Below, one piece after another: positions 6,039-13,560 of a DNA stretch of 64,000 bases. The stretch is from Maribacter hydrothermalis (lineage in GTDB: Bacteria > Bacteroidota > Bacteroidia > Flavobacteriales > Flavobacteriaceae), in assembly GCF_001913155.1 (NCBI RefSeq), contig NZ_CP018760.1:2108001-2172000 (forward strand). The letters run 5' to 3'. Both the position numbers and the translations under genes were made by a program. Under the pieces are notes generated by a model. That model had not been told where the DNA came from and ran no database searches. It saw only the letters and a list, made by a program, of their open reading frames with translations. Numbering within the stretch: position 1 is the first letter of the stretch; every line of letters starts with the position of its first letter.

Positions 6039-7703
6039 TTATTCTTTTTCCTCAGTTCCCATTAGTCTTTCTCTAATCTGAGATTTCTTATGATAAAATC
6101 TATGATTCAGCTTTGTAGATTCAACTACTACATATTTCAATCTACCATTATTATAAAGTTCAATAGTCTTTCCAATCAAATTGAGGATATATTTTTGTAA
6201 GGTCAAATTAATGATTCTAGCTGGAACTTGTAGAATCATTGGTTTATTATTCTTTTCTCCAGTAACTAATGAACCGTCAGAACCGACATTAATTTTAATT
6301 GTACTATCTTCAAATCCTTCTGACTTAAGTACTAGATAATTACAAAAAACAGACTGAGTAAATTGTTCTGAAAATTCCTTAATAGAAATTCTCTCGCCTT
6401 GTTGAGTGAGGAAGCCACTTTTTAGTTTTTCTAATTCCTCAGGAAAGTTTATTGTATCAATAGGGTTAATATCTTGGTATTCTTTGATGTGAGGAGTAAA
6501 CTTTACATTTTTAAGCATTTTACTAAGAGTGCTTTTCTCTGATGAATCAATAAAACCTTTATTATCAATTTCAGATGTAAAAAATTTCTCTCCATTAAAT
6601 AATTGATATTCAACTTGTAAATATTCTGATTCTGTGTATAGCCAGAAATTATATAAAAACTGTGAAGAATGAATAGCTCTTTTTATAAAGTCGCCATAAG
6701 GTTCTAAATCTTTTAAAACGAGCATTGATTTTCTATCAGATGTTTTTAATTCAACTATTCTAAAGCCTTGTGATTCAATTCCAGAATAAAAGTCTAATAA
6801 TTTGCCATCATCTCTTATATTAATTAAGGTTTTATAATATTTATTTACTTCGGATTGTACATTTTCTAGGTTGTCAAATCCGAAAATTGTCTCAGAAATC
6901 CGAACTAACTTGAAAATCAGTAGAATTCTTTTTAATATTTCAGATAATTCCTGTCGTGTTAATTTGAATTCAAAAACATTTCCACTTTTATTGAAGCCAC
7001 AAATTATTTCATTGTTTATTATTCTTGAGTTATGGTGATATGCAATATTTCTCCATTGATTTAATCTAATATCATGCGGTTGCAAAATCAAAAGTTCTGT
7101 CAACTCCGTAGTATTTATTAACTCATCAATTACGACACCTAAATCTTTCTGTTTTATCTCTGTGATATCATATTGCTTATTTCTTTTTATCTTATTGAGT
7201 TGAAGAAGCATTTTAAAAAAGGATTTTGACAATCCTTCAATTGTTTGACCAATCATATGCAATGATTCTTCAACGAAATCTTCAATACACAATTTATGAA
7301 GTTTCATTTGATTGTTATGTAGACTCCAAAACCTTGAAACACTCTGAGTTGTTTCAGGCATCCATTGTGCATATGATTCAATTGTTAGTTTTTCGTTCTT
7401 TTCTTTAGCTCCATTAAAAATGTCTAATATATTGTCAAGAAACCTCAAAGAATCTGGATATTCCTTATAAACCGATAAATATGCTAACCAATTGGATGTT
7501 AAATCAGAAACAGCGTATTTTTTTAAGTTTTCTTGATTTGAGAAATATGGAGCAAATGAATCTATTATTGAAACTTTAATATCATCAGGGGTTAGTCCAA
7601 AGTCATAAAAATGAGAAAGAGGACTTACTTTGTCATAATATTTTACTTTCTTATTCTCCATCAGTTTGCAGTACGGTTTTTCATAATGTTTGTTAAGGCA
7701 CAT
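6039..7703 (-). CDS. Large orphan protein with HEPN-like R-x4-H motif
   Basis: A 554-residue soluble protein with no signal peptide. I recognise no named family. Around residues 188-262 there is a helical segment, DLGVVIDELINTTELTELL ... IRLNQWRNIAYHHNSRI. R218-N-I-A-Y-H223 fits the R-x4-6-H catalytic motif of HEPN ribonucleases, with the usual Asn after Arg. HEPN domains are common in phage-defence and toxin proteins, so an RNase role is a reasonable hypothesis only. The remaining ~300 residues show no motif I can place. A second possible start is the ATG at 7661 (MENKKVKYYD), which is perhaps preferable. Very AT-rich: one 60-base line (6601-6660) has 14 G+C. It sits between two attC-like spacers. 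Confidence 0.6.
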   Translation of the reverse strand: MCLNKHYEKPYCKLMENKKVKYYDKVSPLSHFYDFGLTPDDIKVSIIDSFAPYFSNQENLKKYAVSDLTSNWLAYLSVYKEYPDSLRFLDNILDIFNGAKEKNEKLTIESYAQWMPETTQSVSRFWSLHNNQMKLHKLCIEDFVEESLHMIGQTIEGLSKSFFKMLLQLNKIKRNKQYDITEIKQKDLGVVIDELINTTELTELLILQPHDIRLNQWRNIAYHHNSRIINNEIICGFNKSGNVFEFKLTRQELSEILKRILLIFKLVRISETIFGFDNLENVQSEVNKYYKTLINIRDDGKLLDFYSGIESQGFRIVELKTSDRKSMLVLKDLEPYGDFIKRAIHSSQFLYNFWLYTESEYLQVEYQLFNGEKFFTSEIDNKGFIDSSEKSTLSKMLKNVKFTPHIKEYQDINPIDTINFPEELEKLKSGFLTQQGERISIKEFSEQFTQSVFCNYLVLKSEGFEDSTIKINVGSDGSLVTGEKNNKPMILQVPARIINLTLQKYILNLIGKTIELYNNGRLKYVVVESTKLNHRFYHKKSQIRERLMGTEEKE

Positions 7704-7812
7704 AGTTTACACAAGTTAAAGATTAAGGTTTACACTAAATTAATTTCTAATCTTGTTGCCTGGTCTGCGAGCCAAAGCTTTTTGTTTTATTTTTATCTTT
7801 TTCATTTTAAAA

Positions 7813-7833
7813 GCCAAATCAAAAAGATTTGGC
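7813..7833 (-). terminator. Perfect 8-base-stem hairpin after repeat copy B
   Basis: GCCAAATC (7813-7820) and GATTTGGC (7826-7833) form a perfect stem with a five-base loop. On the coding strand the hairpin is followed by TTTT, so it could terminate transcription leaving the 7913-9139 gene. It abuts the 84-base repeat and could instead be part of a recombination structure. Confidence 0.45.
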
Positions 7834-7914
7834 GGACTTAGCAAACACGCCCAAGCCTTTAAATATAGGACTTTATACCCTATTTGCTATAGGAATTGTT
7901 AGCAAGCGTTTTTT
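7831..7914 (-). repeat. 84-base attC-like repeat, copy B
   Basis: The second copy of the repeat seen at 3606-3689, in the same orientation and directly after a stop codon. It contains the small hairpin CCTATAGCAAATAGG and the gene-proximal end AATTGTTAGCAAGCGTT (7894-7910). That end is inverted at the other side of the gene (9149-9165) with one mismatch. The pairing of a gene's own two ends is what integron cassettes show. Confidence 0.6.
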
Positions 7915-9139
7915 ATTCCACCTCTATACTCAGCCGATTAAATTTATCGAAATAGTCAATATTCAGCTCTTCAAGTTCTTCATAAGTGACCACTTCAATG
8001 CCATTAAACATTCTATTTAGGTCTCCTGAAAATTTGTCTTTCATTTCAAGTTTTTCCTCTTTTCTGCCCGCAAGCAAAATATGGTCGAAATTTTCTGTCT
8101 TATATCCCAATTTGAATTCTATTTCTTGTTGGTTGTCTTCCCTTTCTGAATATTCTTTGTATCTCCATACTTGTTCTAAATGTGATAAATAATTGCTACT
8201 GAACTGAGGTCTTTTCGTTTTCTTTTTTACATAAAAAGTTACATCTTCTTTTTTGACTTCAAAAAAAGTTGTTTTTAGAAATTCAGGAAACTCAGTTTTG
8301 AGGATGTAATCACATTCTTCATTCGTTTTTTCATTTAAGTCATATAGATTTTTTTCATATTCCAAATCAATAAATGCGTCTCTTAAAAGAATCATTTTAT
8401 TCTGATTAAAAAACTTGTGTAATATTGTGCGTTCATTATTTTTTCTATCGTACTTGATATGTTTGTTGTAGGTTGAATTGAACTTCATTATTGATTGTTC
8501 GATTTCCTTTCTTTTTATGATTAACCAATCGTAAATCAATGGTGTTGGTAGCTTAATAAATTCTTTAGATACGATACCAGTTTTGAGTACAAAGTAATTT
8601 TCAAAATTTTTACCGATTTGATTTTTGTAACGGTTTTTATAAAAAGTTGATTCTTGGAAATTGTGAATGTTTTTATTTAGTATTTCTAGATTTTCTAAAT
8701 CTGTTATTAATCGTTTTCTCCAAGTCCTTATTGCGTTTTCAAATTCTAAAATAAAATTGTCGTGTTGACCAACTTTATTTTTCTGTATGACAGCTTGCCA
8801 TATATCTTGGGATACAGTTCCTCTCGTTTCTATATTTGTATAAAGTATTACAGGAATTGAACTTATTCTAAAATTTTCCTTTGAGTAAGATGTATCAAAA
8901 CTATTTCTGAATCTAATAATTTTTGATGCTTGTAGGCTATCTACATTACTTGCAGATGATTCGTTAGTGATTATTGCATCTATATGAAGTTTCTTGTTTT
9001 CTAATTGCTCAACAATGAATAATTTGAGTTTTTCAAATGAATTACAAAAGATTAATTCGTTTTCTTCATATCCATAATTCCTGAAAATATTCTTGTAAGT
9101 TTCCTCCGATGATTTAAAATCGTTAATTAATATTTTCAT
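7913..9139 (-). CDS. Shedu-like (DUF4263) nuclease with receiver-like N-terminal domain
   Basis: A 408-residue soluble protein. The C-terminal half follows the Shedu/SduA DUF4263 nuclease. Its parts are a helix ERTILHKFFNQNKMIL (237-252), the catalytic pattern D277 ... E294-V-K296 (CDYILK, FFEVKK), Q323 in LEQVWRY, then FDHILLAGR (351-359) and LNRMFNGIEVVTYEEL (374-389). That order of D, E-x-K, Q, GR and TYEEL is diagnostic to me. Shedu proteins are anti-phage nucleases with variable N-terminal sensor domains. Here the N-terminus (1-103) looks like a response-regulator receiver: MKILINDF, IDAIITNES and IPVILYTN strands. Asn or Ser stands where the phospho-acceptor Asp would be, suggesting a pseudo-receiver. 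No other defence subunit is adjacent. ATG start at 9139. Its flanks are 17-base inverted repeats. Confidence 0.78.
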   Translation of the reverse strand: MKILINDFKSSEETYKNIFRNYGYEENELIFCNSFEKLKLFIVEQLENKKLHIDAIITNESSASNVDSLQASKIIRFRNSFDTSYSKENFRISSIPVILYTNIETRGTVSQDIWQAVIQKNKVGQHDNFILEFENAIRTWRKRLITDLENLEILNKNIHNFQESTFYKNRYKNQIGKNFENYFVLKTGIVSKEFIKLPTPLIYDWLIIKRKEIEQSIMKFNSTYNKHIKYDRKNNERTILHKFFNQNKMILLRDAFIDLEYEKNLYDLNEKTNEECDYILKTEFPEFLKTTFFEVKKEDVTFYVKKKTKRPQFSSNYLSHLEQVWRYKEYSEREDNQQEIEFKLGYKTENFDHILLAGRKEEKLEMKDKFSGDLNRMFNGIEVVTYEELEELNIDYFDKFNRLSIEVE

Positions 9140-9148
9140 TTTTTGTCA

Positions 9149-9165
9149 AATGCTTGCTAACAATT
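9149..9165 (-). repeat. Right boundary of the Shedu-like cassette: inverted copy of 7894-7910
   Basis: AATGCTTGCTAACAATT here is the inverse complement of AATTGTTAGCAAGCGTT at 7894-7910, except for one base. The two copies bracket the 1.2-kb gene, each within about 10 bases of its start or stop codon. This is the last such site; nothing similar is seen to the right of it. Confidence 0.6.
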
Positions 9166-9359
9166 ATATATATGTACAATTACACTTATACCCTTATATC
9201 TCAGAATATATGTAAGAGATTATTTATCCAAGTTACTAATTTACTAGTAAAGAATAAACCTACAATTAACAGCTCACATGCCATTACGGGAAACCATAAT
9301 CATCATAAATTTTATACGGCTAAAGGAGGTAGGTAAGTAAATTATCCTAAAATCAACTA

Positions 9360-9377
9360 ACCGACCAACTAGTCTGT
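9360..9377. promoter_or_regulatory. TetR-operator-like imperfect palindrome
   Basis: ACCGACCAACTAGTCTGT is symmetric at 14 of 18 positions about its centre. The ACCGACC ... form is common among operators of TetR-family repressors. No TetR gene is visible on either side, so it would be an orphan site or the leftover of a lost gene. Confidence 0.3.
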
Positions 9378-9484
9378 TTTTTACTTGCAAAATGAGTTGA
9401 GAATTGCAGAAATTAACGACGGCATTTGTAATTGTATCGATAAAATGCGAAGTAAACGAAGTTAAATTGATGTTTTGGGCGCTA

Positions 9485-9504
9485 AACAAACCAAGCAGTT
9501 TGTT
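9485..9504 (-). terminator. Hairpin downstream of the MGMT gene
   Basis: AACAAAC (9485-9491) and GTTTGTT (9498-9504) make a 7-base perfect stem with a 6-base loop, 25 bases past the MGMT stop codon. There is no clear T run on the minus strand, so termination activity is uncertain. Confidence 0.35.
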
Positions 9505-9528
9505 TTGTGATAAGGAAAAGTTGCTGTT

Positions 9529-10005
9529 TTAGAATAAACTTTGCTGTTTATGGGGACTTTCATGTTCCAATAACCACTTTTTTCTATGTAATCCGCCGGC
9601 ATAACCAGTAAGTGCTCCATCAATACCAATAACTCGGTGACAAGGAATAACAATCCAAATGGGGTTTCTTGCATTTGCGGATGCGGCAGCTCTAATGGCT
9701 TTTACATCTCCTATTAATTTTGCCACTTCTAAATAGGAGGTAGTTCTTCCATACGGAATTTGTTGTAACTGCAACCATACCTTTTTTTGAAATTTAGTGC
9801 CTTCAGGATTAAGGTCCAATTGAAATTCTGTTCTTTCTCCTTTAAAATATTCATTTAGTTGGTAGACGGCATCTTCAAGAGATTCGGGAATTATATCCGT
9901 AAGTGTTTCGTCAGAGTCTAAAACAGTAATAGCGGAAATGCCTTCTGTAGTGCCAACGATTTTAGCAATTCCTAGCGGTGTATTAATATATGCAACATCG
10001 TCCAT
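9529..10005 (-). CDS. Methylated-DNA-[protein]-cysteine S-methyltransferase
   Basis: A 158-residue DNA-repair protein that transfers the methyl group from O6-methylguanine to its own cysteine. The acceptor motif I-P-C-H-R-V-I is complete (C122), the Asn hinge and recognition-helix region GRTTSYLEVAKLIGDVKAIRAAASANARNP precedes it, and GYAGGLHRKKWLLEHE follows. Length is normal for Ogt-type proteins with a short N-terminal domain; no AraC/Ada domain is fused. ATG start at 10005, 15 bases after the CNNM gene, so it is probably the last gene of an operon with the CNNM protein, serine hydrolase and hemB. Confidence 0.95.
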   Translation of the reverse strand: MDDVAYINTPLGIAKIVGTTEGISAITVLDSDETLTDIIPESLEDAVYQLNEYFKGERTEFQLDLNPEGTKFQKKVWLQLQQIPYGRTTSYLEVAKLIGDVKAIRAAASANARNPIWIVIPCHRVIGIDGALTGYAGGLHRKKWLLEHESPHKQQSLF

Positions 10006-10020
10006 TATGTCTTAGATAAT

Positions 10021-11145
10021 TTATTCGTCTGGTGAAGTAGGATTTTCAATTACTCCTGTTGCCTGTGCGCGTTTTTCCCAATTTTTACGAGCAAGACTCT
10101 GTAAATCGGCAATATTATCGCTCTCGTCCATTATTTCTAGCCCTAGTAGCGTTTCTATAACATCTTCCATAGTTACAATACCACTTACAGAACCATATTC
10201 ATCTACAACAAGAGCAATAGCTTCTCGCTTTTGAATAAATATTTCGAATAACCTTGGTATGGGCGTACTTCTTCTTGTTACTAGTAATTCTCGCTTAATT
10301 TCCTTTAACGGAATTTCTCCGTTTTGGTTAATCATTTCTTCAAGTACATTGTCCTTTAAAACAAAACCAGTAATATTATCCATATTACCTGTATAAACAG
10401 GTATTCTAGAAAAACGTAATTTAGGATTATCATTAAAAAAATCGCCTATTGTCTTTTCTTCAGAAGCAATTTTCATCACTGCTCTAGGTGTCATAATATC
10501 CTTAACTAAAACTTCATCGAACTTTAATAGGTTTTTTATAATGGTAGATTCTGATTTTTCGAAAACACCTTCTTCATGTGCCATATCTGTCATAGCATGA
10601 AAATCCTCACGACTTAAAACGCTACCATGGTGCTGTCCACCGCCTACCATTTTGGTAAAAAGACGAAGTAGCCATAACAAGCCTGTGTATTTTAGACCCA
10701 AAACCATAATGTTTAAAGCTTTGGTTGAAAAGTTGGCCAATTGTTTCCAATACGTTGCACCAATAGTTTTTGGGATAATTTCAGACGCCACTAAAATAAG
10801 AATGGTCATAATGGTAGATACAACTCCGACCATTAAATCTTCGGTAAACGATATGCCTAATATAGTTTTGGCTTCACTACCGTATAATTCGGCATAAGCA
10901 GCCTTTGCTTGTACACCTACTAAAATGGCACCAACGGTATGGGCAATAGTATTTATGGTTAGTATAGCAATTAACGGTTGGTCAACATCTTTTTTAAGTG
11001 CCTCTAGCGTTTTAGCATACGCATGGCCTTCTTTCATTTTTACATTAATGAATGTCGGAGTAATACTTAACAAAACGGCTTCTAAAATAGAACACAGAAA
11101 TGAAAAGAAAATGGAAATGAATGCGTAAAAAAGTAGTAAGCCCAT
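10021..11145 (-). CDS. CNNM/CBS-domain membrane protein (CorC/HlyC-like)
   Basis: A 374-residue inner-membrane protein. The N-terminal CNNM (DUF21) domain has four hydrophobic segments (starting LLLFYAFISIFFSFLCSILEA), including SEIIPKTIGATYW, a hallmark of the family. A CBS pair follows from about residue 210 (VKDIMTPRAVMKIA) to about 340 (VDEYGSVSGIVTMEDVIETLLG). The usual CorC C-terminal domain is missing or reduced to a short tail. Members are linked to Mg2+ and Co2+ efflux or homeostasis; older annotations say hemolysin. It lies between the serine hydrolase and MGMT genes on the same strand, with gaps of 37 and 15 bases. Confidence 0.9.
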   Translation of the reverse strand: MGLLLFYAFISIFFSFLCSILEAVLLSITPTFINVKMKEGHAYAKTLEALKKDVDQPLIAILTINTIAHTVGAILVGVQAKAAYAELYGSEAKTILGISFTEDLMVGVVSTIMTILILVASEIIPKTIGATYWKQLANFSTKALNIMVLGLKYTGLLWLLRLFTKMVGGGQHHGSVLSREDFHAMTDMAHEEGVFEKSESTIIKNLLKFDEVLVKDIMTPRAVMKIASEEKTIGDFFNDNPKLRFSRIPVYTGNMDNITGFVLKDNVLEEMINQNGEIPLKEIKRELLVTRRSTPIPRLFEIFIQKREAIALVVDEYGSVSGIVTMEDVIETLLGLEIMDESDNIADLQSLARKNWEKRAQATGVIENPTSPDE

Positions 11146-11182
11146 AGGGTTGTTTTATAAATCTAAGATATTAATAAAAATA

Positions 11183-12526
11183 CTAAGGTTTGTGCTGTTT
11201 TGCCTTATCAAATGCCTGATAAAATATTTGTTGGATGGATGAACGAATATTTAAGGTGTAAAGATTTCTGTTTTCACGGGTAGGATACACACGGTTCGAT
11301 AGAAAAATATATACCAATTGATGCTCGGGATCAGCCCAAACAAAAGTACCTGTAAAGCCGCTATGCCCAAAACTTGATGCACCAACTTCTGGGGCAGGGT
11401 ATGCGTCCGCAATTTTAAAAGTGTTGTTCTCTAAATAGGGTTTGTCAAAACCCAAACCTCTTCTGTTATCGTTTTCAGGATATTGAACTTTGGTAAATTC
11501 CTGTATTGTGTTTTCGGAAATATAACGCTTACCAGCATAAAGTCCGTTTTGTACAAATAGTTGCATAATAATCGCTAAATCATTTGCAGTACCAAATAAA
11601 CCTGCGTTACCCGAAATACCGCCTAGTAAAGAGGCATTTTCATCGTGTACCCAACCTTGTGTTAAGGTATGTCTGAAGATAGAATCTTCTTCTGTCGGTA
11701 CTATTTTGTTCGGGAAATTTTTGGTGCTAGGCAGAAAACCAAAAGTTTTCATACCAAGTGGTTTGTAAAATTCCTGTTCCATATAATCTTCATACGGTAT
11801 ACCTGTAATTTCAGTAATGAGCTCAGGAAAAATAAGAAATGTGAGTCCGGAATATTTATATTTTTTCTCAGCGGAAACTTCAGAACGATTTATGATGCGG
11901 AACATTTTTCTGTTGAATCTATTTTTAATATAGATTCCCTCAAATGCTTCATTACTAAATCTATTACTGTATTTATTACGAATAAATCTATTCTTATACC
12001 GACCGTTATTTTTTAAGGTTTCGTTTAAAAATACAATATAAGGTTCAAGTCCTGCTTGGTGCGCCAAAATTTCCCTAAGCGTAATGTTTCTCTTGTCCTT
12101 TTGTCTTTTCCAAGGTTTCCAGTAGGTGCTAAAAGGAAGGTCTAAATTCAACTTCCCTTCATCTACTAATTTCATAATGGCGGGTAGTGGACCTAAAATT
12201 TTGGTTACGGATGCTAAATCGTAAATATCATTTATAGCTACAGACTGAATGCTATCATACGTATGAAATCCGTAAGACTGATGAAATATAATATTACCTT
12301 CTTTAGCTATTAAAACCTGCGCCCCTGGAAACGCATTATTTTTTATACCAGTTGTTACAATACTATCAATTTTATGATTAATAGATAAGGAATCTAACCC
12401 ATAGTTTGTTAATGAGGATTCTTGTAAACTAGAACCAACAGGAAGCAGTAATGTTTTGGGTATTGGTTCTTGAGAAACAACAATGCCACTAAATAAACCA
12501 AAAAGTATAAAAAATAATTTATTCAT
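11183..12526 (-). CDS. Secreted serine hydrolase, beta-lactamase/PBP-type (PF00144)
   Basis: A 447-residue protein with signal peptide MNKLFFILFGLFSGIVVSQ. The catalytic S-x-x-K is SVTK at 106-109, the Tyr motif is Y225-S-G, and the third motif is H-S-G in SFGHSGFTGT. All three active-site motifs of class C beta-lactamase-like serine hydrolases are present. In Bacteroidota the closest relatives are often the C-terminal domain of family 3 glycosidases (beta-N-acetylhexosaminidases), so a role in peptidoglycan turnover in the periplasm is plausible. It follows hemB by 22 bases on the same strand, a spacing that suggests co-transcription. Confidence 0.9.
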   Translation of the reverse strand: MNKLFFILFGLFSGIVVSQEPIPKTLLLPVGSSLQESSLTNYGLDSLSINHKIDSIVTTGIKNNAFPGAQVLIAKEGNIIFHQSYGFHTYDSIQSVAINDIYDLASVTKILGPLPAIMKLVDEGKLNLDLPFSTYWKPWKRQKDKRNITLREILAHQAGLEPYIVFLNETLKNNGRYKNRFIRNKYSNRFSNEAFEGIYIKNRFNRKMFRIINRSEVSAEKKYKYSGLTFLIFPELITEITGIPYEDYMEQEFYKPLGMKTFGFLPSTKNFPNKIVPTEEDSIFRHTLTQGWVHDENASLLGGISGNAGLFGTANDLAIIMQLFVQNGLYAGKRYISENTIQEFTKVQYPENDNRRGLGFDKPYLENNTFKIADAYPAPEVGASSFGHSGFTGTFVWADPEHQLVYIFLSNRVYPTRENRNLYTLNIRSSIQQIFYQAFDKAKQHKP

Positions 12527-12548
12527 CGAAAAAAATATAACATACTGT

Positions 12549-13538
12549 CTAGCCTAATAACTTTACAGCATCTTTTGCAAAATAACTTGCTATAATATTG
12601 GCACCAGCTCTTTTAATAGCCGTTAACTGTTCTATCATAACCGCATCATGATCTAGCCAGCCTTTTTCAGCTGCAGCTTTTACCATGGCATATTCACCAG
12701 AAACTTGGTAAACGGCAACAGGAACATCAACTTCATTTCTAATTTCGCGAACAATGTCCAAATAACAAAGTCCTGGTTTCACCATTACGATATCTGCGCC
12801 TTCTTCAATATCCATTTGTGTTTCGCGAATGGCTTCAAAACGGTTTGCAAAATCCATTTGATAGGTTTTTTTATCCTTAGGTACATTTTTAATAGCTACA
12901 GGAGCGGAATCTAAGGCATCTCTAAACGGGCCATAAAAAGCACTTGCATATTTGGCGCTGTATGCCATAATACCGGTATTTAAATATCCTTCATCTTCTA
13001 AAGCTTCGCGAATACTTAAAATACGACCATCCATCATATCACTAGGAGCAACGAAGTCTGCACCTGCTTTGGCATGTGAAACACTCATTTCCGCCAAAAC
13101 TTCAACACTATCATCATTAAGAATTTGTCCGTCAGCAACAATACCGTCATGTCCGTAAGAAGAGTAGGGGTCCAAGGCAACATCTGTCATTACCAACATT
13201 TCCGGACATGCATTTTTAACCGTTTTAATAGCCAATTGCATTAATCCGTTTTCGTTCAGAGCTTCAGAGCCACTGTTGTCTTTTAAATTGTCAGGTACTT
13301 TAACAAATAGTAGAACAGAGCGCAAACCCATTTTCCAAAGTTCTTTTACTTCTTTGGTTAAATGATCAAGACTAAGACGATAGTAATTGGGCATGGACGG
13401 AATTTCCTCTTTAATTGCTTTTCCTTCAACTACAAAAAGCGGGACTAAAAAATCACTTGGTGAAATAATGGTTTCCCTCACCAAACTACGTATAGCTTCT
13501 GAACTTCTAAGTCTTCTATTTCTAATAAGTGGGTACAT
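12549..13538 (-). CDS. hemB: Porphobilinogen synthase (delta-aminolevulinic acid dehydratase)
   Basis: Condenses two 5-aminolevulinate molecules into porphobilinogen in the haem pathway. The 329-residue length is normal. Schiff-base lysines are K196 (AYSAKYASAFYGPFRDA) and K254 (MVKPGLCYLDI). The metal region reads TDVALDPYSSYGHDG (118-132): the zinc-binding cysteines of the zinc class are replaced by Ala, Asp and Asp, so this is a magnesium-type enzyme. Starts at ATG 13538, 22 bases after a 49-codon basic ORF. The other haem genes lie at 21-43 kb, mostly on the same strand. Confidence 0.97.
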   Translation of the reverse strand: MYPLIRNRRLRSSEAIRSLVRETIISPSDFLVPLFVVEGKAIKEEIPSMPNYYRLSLDHLTKEVKELWKMGLRSVLLFVKVPDNLKDNSGSEALNENGLMQLAIKTVKNACPEMLVMTDVALDPYSSYGHDGIVADGQILNDDSVEVLAEMSVSHAKAGADFVAPSDMMDGRILSIREALEDEGYLNTGIMAYSAKYASAFYGPFRDALDSAPVAIKNVPKDKKTYQMDFANRFEAIRETQMDIEEGADIVMVKPGLCYLDIVREIRNEVDVPVAVYQVSGEYAMVKAAAEKGWLDHDAVMIEQLTAIKRAGANIIASYFAKDAVKLLG

Positions 13539-13560
13539 AATTCAATTTTTGTTTCTTTAT

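Larger units (their letters stand above)
9166..9528. other. Non-coding stretch between the accessory block and the MGMT gene
   Basis: No convincing gene. Short open frames here (60-71 codons) lack start signals, overlap each other on both strands and encode no recognisable motif. The stretch holds a TetR-operator-like palindrome at 9360-9377 and a hairpin at 9485-9504. It may be remnant DNA left where the block joins the conserved chromosome. Confidence 0.5.

Noticed and set aside
7813..7833. The GCCAAATC hairpin as part of the conserved attC-like repeat
   Set aside because: Copy A at 3606-3689 has no matching hairpin, so it is treated as a separate terminator-like element.
1998..9165. A CRISPR array as an explanation for the repeated spacers
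   Set aside because: The repeats are not short, identical or regularly spaced, genes lie between them, and no cas gene is present.
1998..9165. A transposon or prophage as an explanation for the accessory block
   Set aside because: No transposase, integrase, phage structural or replication gene is visible, and the boundaries recur at each gene rather than at the ends of the block.
9274..9489. 71-codon open frame on the minus strand between the array and MGMT
   Set aside because: No start context or recognisable protein, and it overlaps a plus-strand 60-codon frame and the operator-like palindrome; judged to be chance.
9462..9674. 70-codon frame on the minus strand across the MGMT 3' end
   Set aside because: It lies in another frame of the MGMT gene, which is clearly coding with its PCHRV motif.
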